DNA from: Lycocorax pyrrhopterus obiensis
Lineage: Eukaryota; Chordata; Aves; Passeriformes; Paradisaeidae
Direction of reading: 5' to 3'
Assembly (NCBI GenBank): GCA_014706295.1
Contig: JACSVZ010000012.1
Coordinates: 16,451,255 to 16,515,254, forward strand
DNA: 64,000 nt
The position numbers were made by a program, and so were the translations under genes. Of this stretch, positions 10,501 through 22,500 are shown piece after piece (the first letter of the stretch is position 1; every line of letters starts with the position of its first letter). The notes below the pieces were generated by a model. The model ran no database searches. It saw only the letters and a program-made list of their open reading frames with translations, and was not told where the DNA came from.

Positions 10501-13500
10501 CAGGGAAGCACATAAAGATGGGTGTTTGTTTCTGCCACTGTTTCAGAATTTCAAACATGCACTATTTGTTGGTTGTTTGTTTCAGAGCTTCTCACAAGCA
10601 TGATGGAGGGTGTGAAATGCCACTTGGACAGCAGTCTGCCACAGCTACGGCGTCTGGGCATGGTGGTGGCAGAGAGCATCAGCTTGAAAATAAACACTGA
10701 GGGGCCTGTCCTGAAGTTTGAGGTGAAGGTTTCAATGAAATTTATGACTGGTGTGCTGGGCTTAGAGGAAGTAAAAGCTTTAAACCAGATGAACCAGGGC
10801 ATTATAGCACTTTTTTATCTGGAAATAAGGAGAGGCAGCCATACCTTCAAAAAGAGAGAATCTGTTTACAAAAAACAATTGTATAGGAAATGGCCAGGTG
10901 GCTGAGACTTACCTCAGGAATGCAGTCTGCTGGCAGAGGTTGGGATAAACTTGGTAATAAAAGTTTATCTTATTGCATGAGGGAATCAGAATCTGATTCG
11001 TGGGAGTTGAGAGAGAGCTTCAAACCTAAACCAGTGGTGAGCATTCAGTCCCTGAGGTGGTGGGAAGACCTCTTCTGAGCTGGGATTTTCAAGACTGACA
11101 TGGAGATATTTGCTGTGCTCTTTCCAGTAGAATTTATGTGACTTACCTGATTAAATCACATTAATTCTTTAAAAGCCTGCCACATCCCTCCTGCCACATT
11201 GCCATTTATTAAATGTTTGAAAGATGGAAATAACATTCAGACAAGGTGTCATCAGGTACTACTCTTAAATATAAGGACAAAGATTACATATGCAGCCACC
11301 TGCTGCTGTTAGCACAGGGATTGAAACAGACAGGATTGATGAGGGTTCATCTGCTCCCGATTTAGTCCATGTGCAGTACAAGGGTGAAATGTTGAATGCT
11401 GGGCGTATTTGCAGTAAGTAATAGAGTTCAGCAACAGTTACTCTGAATGTCTAGTATGAAGAAGATGATGAAACAAGAGAATTGAAGTCCCTTCTGGTGC
11501 AGACTCCACCATTCTGTGTTGTCCCCAGCTTTCCAGATGATGAGTAAGTTATTGCTACTATTCATGCCGTCTTTTTGCCTTTCTCCCTGCCTTTTTCCCG
11601 TTATACGCAAGAACTACGTACAGTATTCAAGATGTTTTATGTATTCTTAAGCATCATAATGCACCACCTTCTTACAGTGTGGTTTAATCACATTCATAAT
11701 TCGATTGGTAGTGTGTATTAAAATTGCCTGTTGATAGCTGCATGTGTTGAAATTGGGGTGCAGGGGTCTTGTGTGCCCTTGGGTAGAATCAAATGGGCAT
11801 TTCTGTTTGCTTCTTGGAAATCTGGTATTTGTGCTGTATGCCCCTAGCCCATTCACCCGTGACAAAAATCTACTGCATCTGTCACTCTAAAGACTGGCTA
11901 TTCAGTGCTCTTAACTTCCAGAGCTTCTGCTGGGGCTCTTTGAAGCACTGTTTGATCAGCAGAGGAATGAAGCACTTTGTGTTACTAGCAGAGGAAGCTG
12001 TCCAGCACTCCAGGGAAGTACAAAGGATTTATTGCTCCCATTTTAGGGGCATGATCAGCATAGACAGGTGTTAGAGACAGCTTTTGAGAAGCAGAGAGAT
12101 AAAAGGACAATCCCAAAGTCCACAGAACTAGGTAGACACAGAAGAAATATTCACAATTATTGTATTCATCCTATTAGCAATGGTTAAGAGTGGTTTTTTT
12201 CCCATTTTGTAGAATCATGGAATGATTTGGGTTGGAAGGGACCTTAAAGCCCATTCCATTCCACCCCCTGCCATGGGCAGGGACGCCTTCTATTAAGACC
12301 AGGTTGCTCCAAGCCCTGTTCAACCTGGCCTTGAACTTCCAGGGATGGGACAGCCAGAACTTCTCTGGGCAACCTGTGTCAGGGCCCCACCAACATCACA
12401 GGGAAGAATTTCTTCCTGATATCCAATCTAAACCTGCTCTCAGTTCAATTTCATTCACAGTTTCAAATCTGGTGCAAGTCAATGTGATTTGGTTATTGGA
12501 GTCTTTCCTTAGCAGTCACAGGTATTGTGCAGGGGAACACAGCAAATTAGCCAGTTTAATTTTTTTTTATCTATTGCTCTTCTGTTAGAAGATTCTGCTT
12601 CTTTTCTCCCCTTACTCCATTCTCCTTCCCAGTACTTTGCTCTTTGTGTCAGCCAAGCTGGGCGTGAAACTACAGCAGGAATAATTATCTGCTGTTCTGT
12701 TTAGGCAGCAAGGGTTGGTAGGGTGGGTAGTTTCTTCCTTGTGAGTAAGGACTATTACTGTATCCATTTTAAAACTTCTTGTTCCTCACAGCAGGAGGGA
12801 GAAAGCAGGTGCTGTACTGCCATTGGTACCAGAGAATAATGAGAAACCCCATACAGCAGCCCCTGTGATGCCAGATGAGGAGTTGGATGCTGAGCTTGAC
12901 AGGTACAGGGCAAGAAGCAGGGACGAAATGGAAAATAAATGGCAGATGTGGGGGAAAAGGATCTGTCAGTACCTGCATTTCTTGGCAATTGTTGTGATTT
13001 CTGACCTTGTTCAGCTGAGTGGTTTGCAGCAGAGCAGGGCTTTGCATGGGAAATTGCATTAGTCAATAAATTAGGCAAGGCCTGCATTGTGTGCAACTGC
13101 TGTATTTGTTCTATTTGATGTAGATATATATTTCCTGGCAATTGTGGATGTATTTACCCATTTTAATAGTGAACCTGCTTTATTCTGTCACTATATAAAG
13201 ATATATATCTATATATATATGCTAATATATATGTATATATTATGTATATATGTATATATATATGTATATCAATCTATAATGCAATCTCAAGAGTCAGTTT
13301 CTAGTCTCTTGGTCAGCTAACTCCTTCCTGTACTCGACCAGGAGATCCAGTTCCAGATCTGGTCACAGAACTGCTCTTTCCCTAGAACTCCCAAGGATCC
13401 CTCTCAGGCCAAGTGCTGCTGAGTGATACAGGAGTGATGGGGTTGTGACAGCGTATGCGCTGGTTCTTTCTCTTTGTGTGGCTATCTGGGGAAAACAGGA

Positions 13501-16500
13501 ACATCTGCACCCCGTAAACTAACCCCTGCCTTTGTTTCGTTTACAGTGATGATGACCTCACCCCTTATGACATGTCTGAGGATAAAGAGCTAAAAATTAA
13601 GGCTCCTGTGTATATCCGAGACTGTATTGAAGGTAGGAGAATTTGGGCTGAGTCTTTATTTGTTTCTTATTGAGCTTGGGAGAGTGAACTCTGTGTAGAT
13701 TTATTTTTCCTGAGCTAATTTGAAGAAGCTGTAGAGTTTTTGAGTAATTTCAGTTTAGTTCCTAATGCTGGTCATGCTGAGTGTCTGTACTAAGACAAAT
13801 GATTGGCAGAAAGAAGTTTGGGTATTTATTCAAGCACAGCCATTCTGTTATTAACTTTTGTTTGTCTTGATTTCAGTTCTGACTGGATCAAGATCTGAAG
13901 ATGTGGACAAATGGGAAGCTACAGTCAAGGCTCTTGAGAGCTTGGTTCGGAAGAATCCAACAGCAACAAGAGAGGTGAAGTAGTATGATCTAGGTTACCA
14001 GTGGGCTGTAGTACCAGAGGGCCTATCCCTTTGCTGTCATGAGGAGACTGAACATGCTAGTGGAGCAGAAGGCCAGGCTAATGGGTTAAAGGTACACATT
14101 CACACACTTTCAACTTGGAAGTAGAAGGAAAGAGTTGGCTTGAAAGTGAGGCCGTAGAGCACAGTGGAACAGAGAAGCAGCAAAAGTGCTGGCAGCACTC
14201 TGCTGTCTTGCAGCTCCAGTGGTCAAAATGAAATGTCCTACCAGTGCTTGCCAGTGTGAGGAAGCTCCATGCTTTGTGCTGGGCAGGAAAAACACTACAA
14301 ATGCAGATTGCAGAACAGCCATTTTGGATTTTGAATTGAAATTCAATTTAATTGTTATTCCCCAACGAAAAAAGAGGCAAAATCAAATGAACTTTCTCTA
14401 TTTGCTTGTACAAGCATAATGTCTTGTGGAGGGAGTAGTTGGATTGTAGTGGTCAAGATGAAAAGCTCAGGGGAGAGGAACCTGGAACAAGGTCACTGTG
14501 TGAAGAGTGCTGGCCACTATCTGCCAGTGAGCACTTTAAAGTGTCAGAGACACCAGCTGAGAAAGAGAAGGGCTGTGCTACTGTACCCTTCAACCCATCA
14601 GTTACAGTGACAATTCATTCTATGTCATGATGCTACCACTTCTCCAAAAAGCCCAAGTGAATGTGGACGGAGAATTGGTAGATGGAGGATCTGTTCAGGG
14701 TTTTGAGAAATACGTCTGATGGCATTTGGCTTAATGTGTTTTCTCTCTCTCCTTAGGAATGAGCATGTTGCCTATACAGAATGCCTCCTTGTCTTTGTTT
14801 AAACATTAAAAGTGGTGTGTAAATCCTATGAGGGAAAAAACCAAACACCATCAGGGATTTGATTCCTTTCTTCTTGTTTTGAGCAGGTTAGTGTGGAGCT
14901 GGCAAAAATATTATTGCATCTGGAGGAGAAGACCTGCATTGAAGACTTTGTGGAGCTCCGTCAAAGAGCTCAAGTAGCTGTTTTAACCACAGACCCAATA
15001 CCTGTGAGTCCCTCTTACTACTTTCCTTTTTCCAGTTGAGGCACAGGCAAAAATTGAAGCAGCTGAAGTCTCTTTCTCATTTGATAGAGGGAGCTGTCAG
15101 TGTGGTAGAACAGGTAGTCCAGGTCTAACAACATTTATGCCCCTGAAGAATCTGCAAGGAATGACTGAACCAATAGGAAAAAGAAAACCCTGTCAGACTG
15201 GAGGAACTGTTTGGAGGCTGTTGGTTTGAGTGTACCTGATAAGGCAGATCAGATAAGGACTTGTTGTACTGAAGGGTTCCACATAGAGGGAAACTGAGGC
15301 ACAAAGGACTTCTACAGAGAAAGACCTGACTGGTGACTGTAATCAGGGAATGACAGAATGGTTTGGGTGGGAAAGGATCTTTAAAGCCCATCTCATTCCA
15401 ACCCCCTGCCGTGGGCAGGGACACCTCCCACTATCCCAGGCTGCTCCAAGCCCCTCCAACCTGGCCTTGGACATTTCCAGGGCTGGGGCAGCCACAGCTG
15501 CTCTGGGAAACCTGTGCCAGGGCCTCCCCACCCTCACAGGGAATAATTTCTTCCTAATGTCCAATCTAGATCTACCCTCTCCCAGTTTAACACCTTTATC
15601 CTTCATCCTAGCAGGCCCCAGTAAAAACCCTCCCTCCATCTTTCCTATAATGCTCTTTAAGTACTGAAACGCCATAGTGACGTCTCCTAGCTGCTGTGGC
15701 AGTTGTTTGGGTACCTCTGCATAGGAGGGAGAGAAGAATGACACAGTCTCATCTGTTATTTAGTTCTTTTGGGAGAATCTAGAAGTGGAAGTGTCAGAAT
15801 TTCCCCTGTTTACACTACATGTTTCTTTCCTTCTCTTGGAGGCTTGCTGTTACCTAACAGGTAGCAGAACCTGTGAAATGAAATGCTTTTAGAGCTAATG
15901 GGAAGGCTATTTCCAGCCTGGGTCTGTGTTCATTTTTCTGTACAGGTTGCAAAGTACTTGACCTCCCAGTTCTACTCTCTGAACTACAGTCTCCGTCAGC
16001 GCATGGACATCCTTGATGTGAGTGCTCTCACTTCCCACTTTCCTTCTGTCTGTTGCACCAGTGCTGAGGTGTAATGTAACCTTTTATTCCTCTTGGGAGA
16101 AGGCAGAGGCACGGGAATCCCTTACATCACTATTTGTGCCGGCATTCCCCTCTTGTTCCTAACTCTGCTATGCTCCATTACACAGGGATCCCTCCCCACA
16201 GAATACAGAGCATGTGTTGGGCATTTGCCTGGGAGAAGCCACTGTGTACTTTCACATCATCAGTCTGTTTTATCTTCCCTTTCTGAATGACAGCAATCTG
16301 TCTGTGACTGTCCACACTTGAGTCTGAAGAAGGAGCCACTGCTCTGTTTCAGAGCTAAGTGACCAAGTGCTTGGTCAGTACCTCAGAGCCAGGGGGCTGT
16401 TGGAGGTCAGTTTCCTGCTGTTCTTCACTCTAAACCTGTTGTGTCTTTCTGCCTTGTTACTCCTGTCAGTTTGGATGCAGGTGACTCTGTTGTTGTTCCC

Positions 16501-19500
16501 TAGGGCTTACCCATTTCTAACTGAACCTCTCTCTGTTTTATCTAGGTATTGGTTTTGGCAGCTCAGGAACTGTCCTGTCCCAAAGTCCATGGGAAGACCA
16601 AGCATTCTGGTGCCCAAAAGCCTTGTATCCAGCTCCTTCCAGGAAGTGACAGCTCTAAGGACTGGAGAAGAATTGTTGATGAGAGGATCAAAAGCAAGAC
16701 TCGGAGATTTGATATGGTGAGGCCAGAAACAAACTAATGTTAAATCCACCAAAAATAGGGACACTTGGAGTTGCTGTAAGTTCTGTCTGGAAAGAGCAAA
16801 ATACCTGTGAAAGTGGGCCCAATCCACAGGAAAGTCAGATAAATATATATTTGAAGTTACGGAGTCTGAGTTTTTTGGTGCAGAGTACCAACTCCTGTAT
16901 TCCTCTCCCAGCTGGGGAGGAAGATGAACCTGAAATTCCTTACCTGGCTTCGAGGGATAATTGCTGTTCTGTGCTTGTTCTGAGCTTGTGTGGCCACTGC
17001 AGGGAGCTGTGACTGCACCTCACAGATCCCCAGGGCCTCCAGCAGACTAGCTGCTTCTGGACTACACTGTCTCAGCCTTCCTGTTTTCCAGGGAGATAAA
17101 TTGATGCCAGTTTCCTAGTTTCCAGAATTCCCCTGTGGTTCAGCCTGGAGAGTTTGCTTTCCAAAACTCCTTTATCCCTTGCATGTTCTCGTTCCTTATA
17201 TCTAACTGAGCAGTACTGAACTATATTGTATTGAAATGTTTAGATGTGGAGAAGATCTGAAGTGGGAAGTAAGCAATCCAGTCAGGAAACTGGTAGCCAT
17301 AGGTGTACAAGCAGCTGTTGACGATGGGCTGGCTGCAAGGAATCTGTAGTCTTGACAGTGTCCAGTGAAGTGGAAGAGCTGGGTGCTGCATCTTGTGCCT
17401 AGACTTCATTTTTCTCTTGGACAGGGTCAGTCTCATGTGGAACTGGCTTCCCGCCCAAACGAGTTCAATTCTGTTGCTGGGCACTTCTTTTTCCCATTGA
17501 TTCAGCACTTTGACAGGTGAGTGTGAACACCTTAGGATGTGGGATGTGGGCATGACAATTGCCAGAGTGAACCTTTTTGCTTGTCCTGCTTGCCTCAGAG
17601 CAGCAGGCTACAGCCCGGGAGTTGCACAGGAGCCCAGTGACACCACACTGGCACTTGGGTCCTTCACAAAGCTTAGGGAGGAGGGGGTTGTGGTCTCTCG
17701 GACTTACCCTTTGAAGTCTTGTGAGGCAGGAGTATGTAGGACCCTGCAGAAGTGAAGATCCATCGCAAAGGATAATCTGTCAGCAGGTACACCCGCAGTA
17801 CCGCACCAGTTGTCTTGGCTGAACCTCTACTGTGGGAGTTCCACACAAACCACAGAGCTCAGACTGCAGTGTTGAACCAAAGTTAACTCTGTCTCAGGTT
17901 GGGCCTATCACCTGCACTGGTTTTTGAGGCCACAGTATAGGACATAGGACACAGTTTATTGTCAGTCCCTTAAGTCTTTGCTAACCTAAGGAAGGCTGAG
18001 TAATCAATTCCATCATAATCAAGATTATTGTAATACCAGTTGTAATGGTATGGCAGTGGGGGCAGCTTTTGCCTGTAGGTCTTTCCAAGTAAAGCCTGTT
18101 GGTAGAATGTGTGATACCTGCTGTAAGAGTAGAGAATGTTGCTCTGGGAGATACTGGTCTGGGAGAAAAGATGAGAGCAAACAGTTCTGGTCTGTGTTAA
18201 CCTGGTAGTGCCTGTATAATGACTTGTTTTAGGGATTCAGGCTTATGGGGGACAGTTTCCCCTGCATAACCTCCTGACTGTTCCAAAGAGGCACTGATCA
18301 GCCTTCTCACTGCTACACAATTCTGTGTCTTGCACTTGCAGGCCTTTAACAACATTTGATCTTCTGGGGGAAGATCACTTAGTCCTTGGAAGACTGGTCC
18401 ACACCTTAGCAATCCTGATGTACTTGGCTGTCAACACTGTGGTAAGGAAGGGCAGAGAGCAGGGGTGACTTCCAGCCTGGGAGCTTGAGGTGCCTTCTGG
18501 AGCAGCTGTGTGCTTCAGGGCCTGCTGCACTGAGACTGGCAGCAAGTTGGAATTGTGTGGGCTGAGAAGTTGTGAAACAGGCTGGGAAGAACTGGTCAGA
18601 AAAGAGACATGGGATTCAAGCTACCCCTGTACTATCTTTTGCCTCTTACCAACTTCTCGAGGGGGTTGGGCACATTATTTCACTTTACTGCCAAAGTTTC
18701 CTCATCTGTAAAATAAATTCAATTGTAGCACTGATCTTAACAAAACCTTTGTTCAAGCATTTGGACAACGCTCCCAGGCACATGATGGGATTGTTGGTGT
18801 GTCCTGTGCAGGGCAGGAGTTGGATTCGTGACCCTTGTGGGTCCCTTCCAGCTCAGGACATGCTGCAATTTGATGAGCAGTATGTCTCGAGGCCCAGCTC
18901 TACAGGGCAGTGTGGATGGTGTTCAGTGGTGCTGTCACAATCCTCTTTTGCAGGCAGTGACAGCAATGGGCAAGGCACTGCTGGAGTTTGTTTGGGCTCT
19001 GCGTTTCCACACGGACTCGTGAGTTACTGTAGTTGTATACTCTCATTTTTAAAGATCAGCTGTGAGCCAGCCTCCAGTCATGGTTTTCCTTTGTCCAAGA
19101 CAAGCACCTGGCTCAGAGTGTCAGTGACCTAATGCATTAACTCTGTGCTCTCCTCCAGCTGTGTGTTCTTATGACTGAGTTTAATGCCAGCCCAACACAT
19201 GAACTTGGCTTGTGTCTTCTAGTGGGGCAGTACAGCCATTACCTGTAGAAAGCTTGACAAATTTCCTGACCACCTGTCCATGTGATAGTTTCATCTGTGT
19301 TTACTCAGGGAGCTCAGAAAACTTTAGATTCAATTCCAGCATTCAGCCTTGGAAAGGAATTAAGACATGTAGCCAGAAGGATGTAAACATCCAATTTCTG
19401 TTTTGCTCTCAGATATGTCCAGGACTCTGAATTGTGCGAGACTCCTGTGCACAGCATGGCAGGGGCTCTGTATGTGGGGCACACTGCAAGATCACACCCT

Positions 19501-22500
19501 TAAGCAGTAGGAATATGGCAAAAGTCGCCATACCATTGGAAACTGGAGAGCCCCTGAGGTGAGGAAATCAACGCAAAGCATAAAGCTGCAGGCTCTTAAC
19601 CAGTTCAGTCCTTCTCCACAGGTACGTGCGCCAGGGCCTTTTGTCCTGTATCTCCTCCCTGCTCCTCAGTGTCCCTACGGAACGGATTCTGGCAGACATG
19701 ACAGAGGAGCTGTTGGAGACTCAGTCCTGGCTGGGAGGTAGGATGTGGTGGGGTACAGCAGTGCTTTTCTGGTTAGTGGTGCAGTCTTTGTGCAGCATCT
19801 CTCTAATTGTGATGGCAGCAGTGATGTCCTGGCATTGTGCACCAGAGAGCTACATGATCAGCTGTAAGGATGCAGCACTGGGGTATCTGAGGCATAAGCC
19901 AAGAGCTGGGTATGGCATTTCAAACTGTGACTGTCCTCACAGGCCAACCAGAAAAATCCCCAAATATAGTCTGTTCCCCCTTTCTCTGTCTGAGCATCCA
20001 GCCACTCAACTCATGAAGCTGCAGGAAGTATTGTCACGTTGCCTGTTACACCCAGGCCGTGACTTTGGCCAGCAATAACACACAGGGCTTGTACAGCCTG
20101 TTTACACCATGTGCTCATGAGGGGGGTGTTGTTAGTCCTAAAAACAGGAGGAAGAGGAGCATGGCCCAGTCTCTAGCTTCCTATTGCTGATGGAAAGAAA
20201 AAGCTACAAAAGACAGCAAATGACTTTGAATGCTGTACCCAGCACACCTTACATCAACACAAGCTGTGTCTGTGGGTTCTGGCAGGCTGGAGCTGCCCAG
20301 ATCAGTGCTCAGGTACTGCAGTGAGCTGGAGGGAAAAGAAGACCTAATGCTGAAGCCTTCACTGCGTTCTGAGGGTGATTCTTGTGATTCCCTGGTCTGG
20401 TTTCCTTCACCATTCTCACTCTCGGTGAGTCGCTTCCCACAGGGAGCAAGCAGGAAGCAACACTGACCCAACTGGCCTCTGATCCTGGCACACTGGGGTG
20501 CTCTGTGCCCTTTCAAAGGAAGAGAGCTGCCTTGTGGGGCCGAAAACTTTACTTTTCCCATGACATGATGTGCTCTCTGGAATCTGCTTGTCTCTGCATT
20601 TAACACTGCTGTTACAAAGTGAAGCCTTTCAGGAATGTATTTCCAGCATGAGAGTTTGCGTAATCTCTTTTCAGTGAGTTATTTTGGGGAGGAGGAGGAG
20701 GATTACCAAGTTAGTAGCATCTTCTAATGCGTGTAGGTAGTGTAATAGCCCTGTCTTTATATCTAGTGCTTTTGCATGAAAGCTGCACGGTTATTCCTGG
20801 TGGGAATGAGAGATAGATAACTGAGATAAGTAAGATAACTGTTGTGGGTATACCAGAGAAAGGAAAAGTGATGTAGGAGTCATTAAGAAGCCTTAAAGAA
20901 TTCAGCTCCATGTATGGTCAGGTGCAATTTAAGTGCAATTTAAAGGGCTTCTAGAGCTGCTTCCTGAAACACACCAGCTTCTTGGGCTGTGCCTTTGCTA
21001 TTTGTTGTAAGACTGTTGGGAAAACAGCTGCACAGGGAGGCACTGGGCCCCCCCTGCTGCTCCAACAGGTCAAGTCTGGCACTAGTGACCTGCTTCTGCG
21101 AATCGCAGGTCTGAGCTCATGGACTTGCTGTTGCTTCATGGCTCTTACAGACAAGATTTGCAAGAGGTGTCATGTATTAGCTGTGCTGTAGCTGGGAATG
21201 ACAAGCTGTCCTGCATGGGAGCCTTGACTACTATGCCTTTTAGTCACTTTGGGTTTCAGCTTAAAGCATGTGTGTTTCTCCTGCCATGGCCAAAGCACAG
21301 TGAGGAACAGTGGGATAGGAAATGTTATACATGAAGTGCTTAGTAGAAATCCACAAACCTCTTTCAGTTTGTTGTTACATCAGGACCTCTGCAAAGCTGT
21401 AGTGTGTCCTATGACTGACTGTCGGCTCTTCAACCTTTGGGCTGCAGCCCTGGCACTGTCTGCTTACTGGATGCTTTGGGACACTTCAGCTATGGAGAGA
21501 GGCAAGAATCCACTTTGGACTTGTCCATCATTGCCCTTAGTTGCCACGCTGGACTTGCTGTTGAGCAGCCTGATCCTTCCCAGGGGAGGGAGGGAATACC
21601 TAAATGCCTCTAGGAAATGGTCCCTTTGATTCCTCAAAGCTGCCTTTGAGGGAATTCCCCACGCCTTGCAGGTGCTGTCATGGGTAAGTGTGATTTATGT
21701 CAGGACCAACAGGACACTCTGGTGCCTTGTGCCTCCCATGCAGTGCCAGCAAGTGCCAGGTCCATGCTCATGGAAGAGAAACAGCACCAACAGCACTCTA
21801 AGCTTTTGAGCTTGTTCCAATCTGCCTTGTAACCTCCCCTTTTGTCTTCTGCAGAGGTAGTATGGAAGCACCAGGGTGCAGCTCTCCCTGCATTATAAAT
21901 AGCCCTACTCCAGTGACATGAGTCATGTGTTTGGGCTGACAGTGCCGGGCTCCCAGCACACTGCTCGTGCGTACAGGATATCCTCACACAGGCTCCCTGC
22001 TCTTCCAGGCTCCCCTGCTCAGACATCCTGCATGCATCCTGGTTGCTACTTTGCAGGCCCATTAAGGGCCCCTGGAATAACAGCTGCTGGGAACAGCCTC
22101 ATGCTGTCCTTACGTGCTGCATGAAGTGTGGAACTTGTTTATCAGAAGACTGGTCTCTCAGAATGGAGAATGTGCTGAACCTTGGGGCCTGTCTCCTTCT
22201 TTCCCCACTGGAATGGCATCATGACCCCAAATTCAGAAGGGAGCACTGACTACTTTAGATTGCAAGAATGGCAGAGTGGAGACTTTAGACTTTGGAGAAA
22301 GTGGATTTCTGGCTGCAGACTGCATTCACACTTGTAGCTCAGCTGTACAAAGCTTTTGTGTAGCTCAAGGGGAAAAGTACAAATTCTGGCACGGAGATTA
22401 TCCCATGGGATCCAAGGTCAGTTTCTACAGTGTTTCAGACCAACTGACTGTTTCTCCTACAAGACTGGAGCACTACCCTGTGTGGCAGTCAGGGCTTGGC

